Shown: positions 23,306 through 30,931 of the stretch, piece after piece
Numbering within the stretch: the first letter of the stretch is position 1
Layout of the letters: the number at the start of each line of letters is the position of its first letter
Source: Candidatus Omnitrophota bacterium
GTDB lineage: Bacteria > Omnitrophota > Gorgyraeia > Aquiviventales > Aquiviventaceae
Assembly: GCA_030697665.1 (NCBI GenBank)
Contig: JAUYPJ010000122.1
Coordinates: forward strand, 1 to 42,940
Length of the DNA: 42,940 nt
Reading direction: 5' to 3'
Program-made: the position numbers and the translations under genes
The notes under the pieces: generated by a model
Told to the model about the DNA's origin: nothing
Database searches by the model: none
Seen by the model: the letters and a program-made list of their open reading frames with translations, nothing else

Positions 23306-24598
23306 TCATAGGCCGACACGCTTGAAGATCGCTTTGACGTGCTTCAGGTGACGCCGGGGATCCACGCACCGTCGGACCTGTGCCGGGCTGAGGTGGCGCG
23401 TGATGGCCCGATCGCGCAGCAGTCGCTGGGTGAACTCGCCGCCGTCCCGCCAGGTCGCCAAGGCACAGCGCTGGACCAGCTCGTACGCCGCCCGCCGGGA
23501 CAGGCCGCGGCGCATCAGCGCCAAGAGGACCTGGCCGGAGTAGACGAGGCCGCGCGTGCTCTCGAGGTTGGCGCGCATCCGCTCCGGATGCACCACCAGG
23601 CCGTGGATGACGCCCGTCATCGTCTGGAGCATGTAGTCCAGGGTGATCGTCGCATCGGGGAACACGACGCGCTCCACGGACGAGTGGCTGATGTCCCGCT
23701 CATGCCACAGGGGGACGTTTTCCATCGCCGCCACCGCGTAGCCGCGCAGCAGCCGGCTCAGGCCGGTGATGCGCTCGCACGTGATGGGGTTTTGCTTGTG
23801 CGGCATCGCCGAGGAGCCCTTCTGATGACGGCCGAAGGGCTCCTCCGTTTCGCGCACTTCGGTGCGCTGGAGGTGCCGGAGCTCCATCGCCAACTGCTCA
23901 AGGCTTGAGCCGATCAGAGCCAGCGCGGCCACGTACGCGGCGTGCAGATCGCGCTGGACGATCTGGGTGGAGATCGGCGCCGGGCGCAGGCCGAGGCGCC
24001 GGCAGACCTGTTGTTCCACCCGCGGGTCCACGTTGGCAAACGTCCCGACCGCGCCGGAGACCTTCCCCACGCGGATCTCCTCGCCCGCCCGTTCCAGCCG
24101 ATTCAGGTGCCGGCGGAACTCATCGTAGAACATGGCGAGCTTCAAGCCGAAGGTCGTGGGCTCGGCATGGATGCCGTGGGTGCGGCCCACCATCAGCGTG
24201 TCGCGGTGGCGCCGCGCCTTCGCGGCGAGCGCCGCCAGCAGGCCTTGCAGATCGCTCCGGAGCAGCCGGGTGGCCTGCTGCACCAGCACGGCCAATGAGG
24301 TATCCAGCACGTCGCTGGAGGTCAACCCGAAGTGGAGGTAGCGGCCGTAGGGTCCGACGTGGTCCTCGAGGTGCTCGATAAAGGCGATGACGTCATGCTG
24401 GGTGCGGCGCTCGCGCGCGCGGATGGTGGCCAGGTTGACGCGGGCCTTCCGGCGAATCGCCTGGACCGCGCGCCGGGGCACCAGGCCCAATCTCGCCTGG
24501 GCCTCCAGCACCAGCAACTCCACATCCAACATGACCTGGAGCCGATGCGCATCGCTCCAGATCGCCCCCATGGCGGGGAGGGTGTAGCGAGCAATCAT
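23306..24598 (-). CDS. purB: Adenylosuccinate lyase
   Basis: A 430-residue fumarase/aspartase-superfamily enzyme acting twice in purine synthesis (SAICAR and adenylosuccinate cleavage). MIARYTLPAMGAIWSDAHR is the N-terminus. HGIHAEPTTFGLKLAMFYDE carries the catalytic His region and the signature is GSSAMPHKQNPITCERITG. Start at 24598: this ATG completes the canonical N-terminus and lies in the 3' strand of the palindrome 24593-24763. The additional frame upstream is not coding. It is the first gene after the promoter at 25034-25062. Confidence 0.97.
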   Translation of the reverse strand: MIARYTLPAMGAIWSDAHRLQVMLDVELLVLEAQARLGLVPRRAVQAIRRKARVNLATIRARERRTQHDVIAFIEHLEDHVGPYGRYLHFGLTSSDVLDTSLAVLVQQATRLLRSDLQGLLAALAAKARRHRDTLMVGRTHGIHAEPTTFGLKLAMFYDEFRRHLNRLERAGEEIRVGKVSGAVGTFANVDPRVEQQVCRRLGLRPAPISTQIVQRDLHAAYVAALALIGSSLEQLAMELRHLQRTEVRETEEPFGRHQKGSSAMPHKQNPITCERITGLSRLLRGYAVAAMENVPLWHERDISHSSVERVVFPDATITLDYMLQTMTGVIHGLVVHPERMRANLESTRGLVYSGQVLLALMRRGLSRRAAYELVQRCALATWRDGGEFTQRLLRDRAITRHLSPAQVRRCVDPRRHLKHVKAIFKRVGL

Positions 24599-24763
24599 CC
24601 CCCCACCTGCGGCAGGCCCCGCCGACCGGCGGGGCCTTGGCCGACGCGTGTTGAAGGACATATCCCAACGACCATGGCGGCGTCGAGCCACCATAGCAAC
24701 CACTCAGCAACGCATACCATCCTGGTGACGACACCGCCAGCCGTAGGTGGGGGGATCATCCCG
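24593..24763 (-). repeat. Cloverleaf-like palindrome ahead of purB
   Basis: On the minus strand GGGATGATCCCCCCACCTAC pairs with GCAGGTGGGGGGATGATT. The purB ATG (24596-24598) and an AGGTGGGGGG Shine-Dalgarno-like stretch are in the 3' strand. Inside is a strong AGGCCCCGCC/GGCGGGGCCT hairpin; the remaining arms are weaker. The same start-codon placement is seen for nrdR, sua5 and purE. Confidence 0.85.
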
Positions 24764-25033
24764 CTGCCTCACGAGATTGACAATTGCGGATTGCGGATTG
24801 CGGATTGCGGATTGAAGTCATCGGACGGTGGATGCTCAATCCGAAATACCGTGGAGACGTACGGGGTCGCGGGCTCTTGGATGCACAGCGGCATCTGGAG
24901 TGAATGGCTTCACTCCGAACGTGCGTGCCGCGATCCGCCCTCCGAAGGTGTCGAGGTGTCACGAACAGTCTCTGATGGCAGGCGGTTGGATGCTACCAGG
25001 ACCCCTGGTGCAGGCGTGCGTTGTAACCATCAC
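24764..25033 (-). promoter_or_regulatory. Leader of the purine transcript (no gene seen)
   Basis: With the palindrome it makes up the roughly 430-nt leader between the promoter and purB. It contains four tandem GCGGATT 7-mers (24783-24815), a perfect 8-bp hairpin GGAGTGAA-TGGC-TTCACTCC (24897-24916) and a small hairpin ACCAGG/CCTGGT (24995-25009). I recognise no known riboswitch class and no convincing reading frame. A long structured leader before a purine operon could be regulatory. Confidence 0.45.
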
Positions 25034-25062
25034 ATTCTAGCATAGCTCGCCACCGGTGTCAA
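25034..25062 (-). promoter_or_regulatory. Near-consensus promoter of the purine operon
   Basis: Minus strand: TTGACA (25057-25062), a 17-bp spacer, then TAGAAT (25034-25039). Transcription would start near 25027. The TGA stop codon of the CDF exporter gene (25059-25061) is inside the -35 box. This is the best sigma-70 match I find in the window. Confidence 0.75.
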
Positions 25063-25982
25063 AATGAGGACGACGAGGGCTGTCGAGTGGGTGCGTCAAC
25101 TTCCATTCGACAGGCATGGTCCCGAGGCTCCAACTGAAGCGTCGTGTGGGTGATCCCGAAGCGCTCAGAGAGGAGCGCGTTGAGCCCGGAGAGCATCGCA
25201 TCGCTTTGGCTGACGTCCTCCACGATGACGTGGCCGCTCATCGCCTCCATGCCCGTGGTGATCGTCCAGAGATGCACGTCATGGATGTCGTGCACCCCCG
25301 GAATCGTCCGCATCGCCCGGATCACCTCCGGGATCTGCAGATGCTGAGGCGCGCCCTCCAGCAGGATGTTGACCGACTGCGTGATCAGGTTCCACGAGTT
25401 CCGGGCGATGAGGAGGCCGATGACCATGCCGGCGATCGGATCGGCGGCCGTCCACCCATACCACCGGATCAGCAGCCCCGCGACGATCACCCCCACCGAT
25501 CCGAGGGCATCGCTCATGACGTTCAGCCAGGCGCCCTGCACGTTGAGGCTGGAGGCGCGCTCGCCGCGCAGAATCCACCCGCAGAGCAGGTTCACGGCCA
25601 AGCCGACCGCCGCGATGGCGATCATCGGATTGCTGAGCACGGGCAGCGGGTGCTGGAGCCGGTGGAAGGCTCGCGTATAGATCCACACCACGATGAGCCA
25701 GAGCGCGACGCCGTTGGCCAACGCCGCCAGGATCTCGGTGCGGTAGTAGCCGTAGCTCTTCTCGGGCGTGGCGGGCCTCGTCGAGAACCAGGCCGCAAAC
25801 AGGCTCAAGGCGAGAGCGGAGGCGTCGGTGAGCATGTGGACGGCATCGGCCAGGAGGGAGAGGCTGCCGCTGAGCCATCCGGCGACGCCCTCGATGACCA
25901 TCATCGCCGCGGTCAACAGCAGCGCAAGACGCAACGCCCGCATCCCGCCCGAGGTCGAACGATGGTGCGCGTGGATACTCAT
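25059..25982 (-). CDS. CDF-family (CzcD/ZitB-like) metal exporter
   Basis: A 307-residue cation diffusion facilitator with six membrane segments. The first metal-site motif, LADAVHMLTDASALALSL (H-x3-D), is normal. The second reads AWLNVMSDALGSVGVIVAGL, with Asn where CzcD-type zinc exporters usually have His. A cytoplasmic ferredoxin-like domain follows (VHDIHDVHLWTITTGMEAMS). It probably exports Zn2+ or another divalent metal using the proton gradient; the changed residue could alter selectivity. The ATG at 25982 gives MSIHAHH; a TTG nine bases upstream is also in frame. The array at 25990-26034 lies directly upstream. Confidence 0.92.
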   Translation of the reverse strand: MSIHAHHRSTSGGMRALRLALLLTAAMMVIEGVAGWLSGSLSLLADAVHMLTDASALALSLFAAWFSTRPATPEKSYGYYRTEILAALANGVALWLIVVWIYTRAFHRLQHPLPVLSNPMIAIAAVGLAVNLLCGWILRGERASSLNVQGAWLNVMSDALGSVGVIVAGLLIRWYGWTAADPIAGMVIGLLIARNSWNLITQSVNILLEGAPQHLQIPEVIRAMRTIPGVHDIHDVHLWTITTGMEAMSGHVIVEDVSQSDAMLSGLNALLSERFGITHTTLQLEPRDHACRMEVDAPTRQPSSSSF

Positions 25983-25989
25983 CCCGATC

Positions 25990-26034
25990 AACGCAAATGA
26001 CTCAATGGCTCAATGACCCAATGGCTCAATGGAA
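25990..26034. repeat. Period-8 array between DsbD-like and CDF genes
   Basis: CAATGGCT/CAATGACC-type 8-mers, four in tandem. Only one arm is clear. The unit is the same as at 10477-10576 and 30848-30931. Confidence 0.78.
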
Positions 26035-26046
26035 TGAGGATCAGAC

Positions 26047-27249
26047 TCACTGGATCTCGGCCAGCCGATGCAGGAATGCTTTCGGCCCGACGAACCCGAC
26101 CAACCGGAGCTCCCGGCGCTCGTTGCCGCGGCGATCGAAGAGCAGGACGGTCGGCACGCCATAGATCGCGTGGCGGTCGAGGAACGCCTCCGCCTCAGGC
26201 GACACCTCGCGCGTCGCATCGAGCCGCAGCGTCGCGACCGTCTCCAGCGCCCGCGCCACGTCCGGATGACGGAAGGTGACGCGGTCCAATTCGACGCACG
26301 GCAGGCACCAGTCGGCGTAGACGTCGATCAGGATCGGCCGCTGGTCGCGCTGCGCCTGCTCGAAGGCGGCCTGGCTGTAGGGGCTCCACGCGACGGCGGC
26401 GCCTCCCGCCTGTGGGCGGGGCCAGCCAAGCACCAGGGCCGCAAGCACCAAGAAGCTCCCCAACCCCCGACGGAACCACGTGAAGAATCGCCCATGACCC
26501 GCCGCGCGCGCCACCCAGCCGAGGTAGACGCCTCCACCCAGCAACAGTCCCTCTGTGGCCAGCCGCAGCACACGCGCCGGCAGCAGCGGCTTCAGGAAGT
26601 ACAACGCCAGGCCGAGCAACACGACCCCCAGGACGCGCTTGCTCCACACCAACCACTCGCCCGCCTTCGGCAACCGGTTGAGGCGGTTGGCCGCCACCCC
26701 GAGCGCGACGTAGGGCAATCCCATGCCCAGCCCCAAGACGAAGAAGAGCAGAAACCCGGCGGCGGCGCTGGCGAGCTGGCTGGCCAGCAGCAGCAGACCG
26801 AGCACGAAGGGCCCGATGCAGGGCGCGGCCACCAGACCCACCACCCCACCCATGATGAACGCCCCCGAAAGACCGCTGGAGGCCTGCGTCAAGCGGCGCG
26901 TCAGGACGCGCGGCAGGCGCAGCTCATAGACCCCGAACATGCCCAGGGAGAGCAGCGTGACGATGAGTGCCATGCCGATGAGCACCGCCGGCTGCTGAAG
27001 CCAGGAGCCGACGAGCACGCCGGTCTTGGCCGCCAGAAGGCCCAACACGGCGTAGCACAGCGACATCCCGATGACATAGACGCACGCCAGCAGCGCCGTC
27101 CGTGGGAGCGAGCCGGGAGCTTGACCGCTGAAAAAGGCGACGGTGACCGGAATCATGGGATAGACGCAGGGGGTAAAGTTGAGGGCGAGCCCCCCCACGA
27201 AGGCCGCGAGGAGACTGAGCCCGAACCCATGACCACCGGCGAGATCCAT
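26047..27249 (-). CDS. DsbD-like thiol:disulfide interchange protein
   Basis: A 400-residue protein. The membrane part has the two redox cysteines in NFTPCVYPMIPVTVAFF and VGLVAAPCIGPFVLGLLL, as in the CcdA/DsbD transmembrane domain. The C-terminus is a thioredoxin-like domain with ILIDVYADWCLPCVELDRV (CxxC). It lacks the N-terminal periplasmic alpha domain of E. coli DsbD. It would carry electrons from the cytoplasm to the periplasm, for disulfide reduction or cytochrome c maturation. The ATG at 27249 gives a short N-terminus before the first helix. A TIR-like repeat element begins 18 bp upstream of its start. Confidence 0.9.
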   Translation of the reverse strand: MDLAGGHGFGLSLLAAFVGGLALNFTPCVYPMIPVTVAFFSGQAPGSLPRTALLACVYVIGMSLCYAVLGLLAAKTGVLVGSWLQQPAVLIGMALIVTLLSLGMFGVYELRLPRVLTRRLTQASSGLSGAFIMGGVVGLVAAPCIGPFVLGLLLLASQLASAAAGFLLFFVLGLGMGLPYVALGVAANRLNRLPKAGEWLVWSKRVLGVVLLGLALYFLKPLLPARVLRLATEGLLLGGGVYLGWVARAAGHGRFFTWFRRGLGSFLVLAALVLGWPRPQAGGAAVAWSPYSQAAFEQAQRDQRPILIDVYADWCLPCVELDRVTFRHPDVARALETVATLRLDATREVSPEAEAFLDRHAIYGVPTVLLFDRRGNERRELRLVGFVGPKAFLHRLAEIQ

Positions 27250-27266
27250 TCACCCAGGGAACATCA

Positions 27267-27405
27267 CTAACAGGCTGCGGAAACACTCTTGGGTGACACG
27301 TGACAGGTGACACGCGACATGGGAAACCAGCACACCATGGGCATCTGTTAGCCTGTCACGTGTCGCTTGTTGCCTGTCGCGCCACTTTTTTCAGCACCCC
27401 GTTAG
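27267..27405. repeat. MITE-like element with terminal inverted repeats and a period-7 array
   Basis: CTAACAGGCTGCGGAAA at 27267 is an imperfect inverse of TTTTTCAGCACCCCGTTAG ending at 27405. Inside, GTGACAC/GTGACAG 7-mers (27293-27320) face GCCTGTC/ACGTGTC 7-mers (27353-27380). The end carries the TAA stop codon of the TIGR04073-like gene. The termini match those of the element at 29402-29573, but the heptamer is different. Confidence 0.82.
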
Positions 27406-27719
27406 AACGTGTAGCGAAGCAGCGCCTTGTCGGATGGGGAGGGCGCGTTCGCATCGGGGCGCTCGTGCTGCCTGACGAGCAACAGCCGCGTGACCCGCTC
27501 AAGCGACTTCACCGACCCGTTGAGGATGCCGAACCACAAGCCGCTGATCGGGTCGAAGGCGTGCGTCTGTTTGGCGACTTCCTTGATCGGCTCCGTCCAG
27601 ACGGTCGCCAGATCCCACGCATCCGCCGGGAGCCTCTGAAGGGGTTGCTCCTTGGCCTCGCTGACTCCAGCCCACGTCATCATCGTCCCGACCACCACAA
27701 GCGCCGCCGTTCGTCGCAT
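27402..27719 (-). CDS. Small exported protein, TIGR04073-like
   Basis: A 105-residue protein with an N-terminal signal peptide (RRTAALVVVGTMMTWAGVSEA, cleavage likely after SEA). The mature part has TVWTEPIKEVAKQTHAFDPI and SGLWFGILNGSVKSLERV, which resembles the exosortase-associated TIGR04073 family (membrane-associating helices with conserved P and G). It ends LLRYTF. The ATG at 27719 has a good GGGGAGGGG a few bases upstream. The stop codon is supplied by the adjacent repeat element. The family assignment is from memory of the motif and is moderate; no exosortase gene is present here. Confidence 0.6.
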   Translation of the reverse strand: MRRTAALVVVGTMMTWAGVSEAKEQPLQRLPADAWDLATVWTEPIKEVAKQTHAFDPISGLWFGILNGSVKSLERVTRLLLVRQHERPDANAPSPSDKALLRYTF

Positions 27720-27776
27720 CGGATCCCCTCCCCTCGCGTGACCCTGCCTCTCTCCCCGCCGCCTACGCTTCCAGCT

Positions 27777-27805
27777 ATTGTAGTCCTGCCGGCCGACGGG
27801 CACAA
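27777..27805 (-). promoter_or_regulatory. Probable promoter of the TIGR04073-like gene
   Basis: Minus strand TTGTGC (27800-27805), 17 bp, TACAAT (27777-27782). Transcription would begin about 50 bases upstream of the ATG at 27719. Confidence 0.55.
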
Positions 27806-27928
27806 CGAAAGCCTGCAAAACCGACTGAGCCATTGCTCAGAAGATAACAACCTTGTCATGAAAAAGTCATCTGCTTGTTAACTCGGATGATCATACTACG
27901 GGGATGGAACGACAACACGGAGGTGGAG

Positions 27929-28408
27929 ATGAACGCAGTAGGCCGTTGGATCGTCGTCGGGATCTGTCTGAGTACAGGGATCGCAGGCGCCGCTGAGGCC
28001 CCCTCGCAGCAGGCCTACGATTTTGGAGATTACACCTCGCAGACGCTCGTCCAAAAAGCGTGGGGGGCGTTCGACCAGGGCGACTACTCGGCCGTTGAGC
28101 TGTATACGAAGAAATGCCTCGAACTCTATGAAGCAGAAGCCAAACGCCAGCAAGCGACGTTGACGAGCTTCCCCTCAAAGGAGCAGACCCACACGTATTG
28201 GGCGCTGAATGACGTGGCCACCGCCTACTTCGTGCTGGGCCGCGCCTGGCGAGCCCAGGGACGCCTCAAAGAGGCGGAGGTGGCCTTCAACACCATCCGC
28301 GAGAACTTTTCCTTCGCGCAGGCATGGGATCCGAAGGGCTGGTCCTGGAAGCTGGCGCTCGGGGCTGAGGATCAGCTCAAGATGATTGCGTTGGAAGAAC
28401 AGCGGTAA
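27929..28408 (+). CDS. Exported TPR-like protein
   Basis: A 159-residue protein with a cleavable signal peptide (RWIVVGICLSTGIAGAAEA). Two TPR-like helical repeats follow: AWGAFDQGDYSAVELYTKKC and NDVATAYFVLGRAWRAQGRL, then EAEVAFNTIRENFSFAQAWD. I believe similar small proteins are common in candidate phyla such as Omnitrophota, but the function is unknown. The ATG at 27929 has GGAGGTGGAG directly upstream. It is transcribed away from the TIGR04073-like gene; a weak TTGTCA-17-TGTTAA promoter lies at 27853-27881. Confidence 0.75.
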   Translation: MNAVGRWIVVGICLSTGIAGAAEAPSQQAYDFGDYTSQTLVQKAWGAFDQGDYSAVELYTKKCLELYEAEAKRQQATLTSFPSKEQTHTYWALNDVATAYFVLGRAWRAQGRLKEAEVAFNTIRENFSFAQAWDPKGWSWKLALGAEDQLKMIALEEQR

Positions 28409-28415
28409 GCGCAGA

Positions 28416-29402
28416 TCAGCGATAGCCGTGCTGCCTGAACCACGCGAGCGCCCGGCGGATCGCCTCCTCCATCGGGGTCTGGGGCAGGCCAAGCTCGCGC
28501 CGCGCTCGCGCAGGATCCAGCCGCTGGCCATGACGGGCCAAGCGCACGGTGCTGCGCGGCAAGAGCGGTTCTGTCCGCGTCACCGCCGCGACGGCCTCCG
28601 TCAGCGCCGCCGCCCCCATCGCCACAGGGTACGGCAGGCGCCAGCGAGGCGGACGCACCCCCGCGACCCGGGCCACCGCGTGGGCCAGCTCGCCTAAGGT
28701 CACGTTCTGATGAGCCAAGAGATACCGCGCTCCGAGCTGACCCTGCTCCGCCGCGGCGACCGCTCCCGCCCCCACGTCGCCGGTGTAGACCACGTTGAGG
28801 TGGTAGTCCAGGTAGACGGGCATCGTCCCCCGCGCAAACAGCAGCACCAGCCGGCCCGAAAAAGGGCGGGCGTCGTACTCCCCGACGCAGACGCTGGGGT
28901 TGACGATGACGACGGGAAAGCCGTGCCGGTGATAGCGCAGCACGGCGTGTTCCATCGCGATTTTGACCGTGGCGTACAACGGCTTCCACTGGGCGAGCGG
29001 CCAAGGCTCCTGATCCGCTTCGGTGGACAGGCGGCCGGGCTGCGGGGCGATCGTGGCCGCGCTGCTGACATAGACGACGCGCGCCAGTCCGCTGGCGCGA
29101 AACACCTCAAACACCCGCCGGATTTGCTCCAGCCCCAGCGCAATCGCGCGATCGCGGGGCGTCGTGAAGCCGGGGTAGTAGCCGGCGCAGTGCACCGCGA
29201 GGGCGCAGCCTTCGAGGACGCGCCGGAGGGACGCCGCCTCCTCGATGTCGCAGGACGCCTGCTCGACGGGAAGACCCTCCAGCGCCAGCCGGTAGCGGGG
29301 AGTCCGATAGGCCGCCCGCACGGCGTAGCCCTTGGCCAAGAGGGCCCGCACGACGTGCGCGCCGATGTGGCCCGTCGCGCCCAACACGACGGCTCGGCTC
29401 AT
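28416..29402 (-). CDS. NAD(P)-dependent epimerase/dehydratase (extended SDR)
   Basis: A 328-residue extended short-chain dehydrogenase. The Rossmann motif is VVLGATGHIGAHVVRALLAK, the active site YVSSAATIAP and PLYATVKIAMEHAVL (Y-x3-K). FPVVIVNPSVCVGEYDARP and LNVVYTGDVGAGAVAAAE are typical of the HpnA/dihydroflavonol-reductase-like branch. It may act on a nucleotide sugar or an isoprenoid/steroid-type substrate; the sequence does not say which. The ATG at 29402 abuts the repeat element 29402-29573. Confidence 0.85.
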   Translation of the reverse strand: MSRAVVLGATGHIGAHVVRALLAKGYAVRAAYRTPRYRLALEGLPVEQASCDIEEAASLRRVLEGCALAVHCAGYYPGFTTPRDRAIALGLEQIRRVFEVFRASGLARVVYVSSAATIAPQPGRLSTEADQEPWPLAQWKPLYATVKIAMEHAVLRYHRHGFPVVIVNPSVCVGEYDARPFSGRLVLLFARGTMPVYLDYHLNVVYTGDVGAGAVAAAEQGQLGARYLLAHQNVTLGELAHAVARVAGVRPPRWRLPYPVAMGAAALTEAVAAVTRTEPLLPRSTVRLARHGQRLDPARARRELGLPQTPMEEAIRRALAWFRQHGYR

Positions 29403-29573
29403 TTAGCAGGCTGCGGAAAAACTCTGGAGACTGCTACCGCAGCCTGCTCGTCCATAGTCCACAGTCCGTAGTCCATAGTAAAAACGCTCTGGAATGACGA
29501 CTGTTTGTGCTGTTGCTATGGACCATGGACTATCGACTATGGACTGATACGGCGTTTTTCAGCACCCTGTTAG
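29402..29573. repeat. MITE-like element with period-7 array, copy 2
   Basis: Ends: TTTAGCAGGCTGCGGAAAAAC and, inverted, GTTTTTCAGCACCCTGTTAGA. The interior (29450-29571) repeats the element at 8438-8561 with only about one base difference until the right border. The GH1 gene's TAA stop lies in the right end, and the epimerase start is at the left end. Confidence 0.88.
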
Positions 29574-30853
29574 AGCTCGACGCGATTCGTGCGGCAGAGC
29601 TGGGCGTAGCGCTCACCCGTCTGGCGGACCCGCCGCTGTTGGGTGGCGTAGTCCACGTCGATCAGCCCGAAGCGCGGACCGAAGCCATCGGCCCATTCGA
29701 AGTTGTCGAGCAGCGACCAGTAGCAGTAGCCGATGATCCGCGCGCCCGCCTGCATCGCGCGCGCCACCGCCTGCACGTGGCGCAGGAGGAAGTCCCACCG
29801 GCGCGCATCATCTTCCATCCAGGTGCCGTTCTCCGTCACCAGGATGGGCAGCCGCAGCCGGCTCCACCGCGTCAGCACCTCCAGGAATGAGTCCGGGTGC
29901 ACATCCCAGCCCAACGCGGTCCGCTCTCGCACCTGCCGTGGGTGATGTCCCAGATCGCAGCTGCCCGCGGGCCACGGCCGATGGGTCGGGAGGCTGCGGA
30001 TGAACTGGCGCCCGTAGAAGTTCACGCCGAGGAAATCCAACGTGGCGCGGGCCTCCGGGATCATCTGCGTCGCCACGCCCGGCACCGACCAGCGACCCTC
30101 GATCAGCGTCTCCAGGAAGGCCCTGTTGAAGATCCGATCGGTCACGAACGTCATCCAGCGATCCGGCGGCCACCAGGGACGGCACGGCCTGAAGGCGGGC
30201 AGGTGGTGGGCGATGCTCACCTGCGGCTCGATCGCGCCGGCACCGGCCGCCGCGTGGAGGATCCGGTAGGCGGCGGCGTGCGCCCTGATGAGATGCTCGA
30301 TGACCCGTCGCGCCTGCGCGAAGTCCTCCACCCCCGGCGGGCCGATGCCCTGCACGTAGTGCATGCGCACGTACACCATCGGCTCGTTGATGGTCACCCA
30401 GTAGCGCACCGATTCGCCGAGCGCCTCAACGACCCGTTGGGTGTACCGCGCAAACCGCTCGACCGAATCGGGGCGCGTCCATCCGCCTTGCGCGGTAAAC
30501 CACTGGGGACTGGTGAAGTGGTGCAACGTCACCAGCGGCTCGATCCGCCGCTGCCGAAGGGCGCGCACCACCTCGACGTAATGGGCCACGGCGTCCTCGT
30601 CCCAGCGCCCCTCAGCCGGTTCGAGCCGGCTCCACTCGACCGAAAAGCGGTGGAGCGTGTGGCCCAGCGACGCCGCGAGATCAAAGTCCTCGTTGAAGCG
30701 CCGATAGTGATCGCAGGCCACCCCGGAGGGCTCCTTCACGCGGCCCGCCTGCTCCCACGCCCACCAGTCGCTGTGGATGTTGTTACCTTCCACCTGGTGG
30801 GCTGAGGTCGCGCTGCCCCAGAGGAAGCCCTCAGGAAATTGGAACGCTGTCAT
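29570..30853 (-). CDS. Family 1 glycoside hydrolase (beta-glucosidase-like)
   Basis: A 427-residue GH1 enzyme. The N-terminal FPEGFLWGSATSAHQVEGNN motif is canonical. The acid/base is in RYWVTINEPMVYVRMHYVQG (NEP) and the nucleophile in LPILVTENGTWMEDD (ENG). YCYWSLLDNFEWADGFGPRF near the C-terminus completes the family pattern. It lacks a signal peptide, so it likely hydrolyses beta-glycosides taken up into the cytoplasm. Its start ATG (30853) is in a period-8 array and its stop is in the repeat element 29402-29573, so both ends of the gene use repeat DNA. Confidence 0.96.
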   Translation of the reverse strand: MTAFQFPEGFLWGSATSAHQVEGNNIHSDWWAWEQAGRVKEPSGVACDHYRRFNEDFDLAASLGHTLHRFSVEWSRLEPAEGRWDEDAVAHYVEVVRALRQRRIEPLVTLHHFTSPQWFTAQGGWTRPDSVERFARYTQRVVEALGESVRYWVTINEPMVYVRMHYVQGIGPPGVEDFAQARRVIEHLIRAHAAAYRILHAAAGAGAIEPQVSIAHHLPAFRPCRPWWPPDRWMTFVTDRIFNRAFLETLIEGRWSVPGVATQMIPEARATLDFLGVNFYGRQFIRSLPTHRPWPAGSCDLGHHPRQVRERTALGWDVHPDSFLEVLTRWSRLRLPILVTENGTWMEDDARRWDFLLRHVQAVARAMQAGARIIGYCYWSLLDNFEWADGFGPRFGLIDVDYATQQRRVRQTGERYAQLCRTNRVEL

Positions 30854-30931
30854 TGGATCATTGGGTCATTGAGCCATTGGATCATTTGAGAGGACGCAAT
30901 GAGTCAATCTGACAATGGATCAATGACCCGA
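30848..30931. repeat. Period-8 inverted array between the GH1 and IMPase-family genes
   Basis: CATTGGAT/CATTGGGT-type 8-mers (five, 30850-30886) face CAATGAGT/CAATCTGA-type 8-mers (four, 30897-30929) with a loop of about ten bases. The GH1 start codon and the stop of the IMPase-family gene (TGA at 30920-30922, last residues SGH) both derive from it. Confidence 0.85.

Noticed and set aside
24764..25033. A ZTP (pfl) riboswitch in the purine leader
   Set aside because: A CCGCCTG word is present but the preceding conserved pseudoknot elements are not in the right order; I could not support it.
192..30931. Heptamer arrays as CRISPR repeats
   Set aside because: The units are only 7-8 bp and lie in direct tandem without spacers; no cas genes are present.
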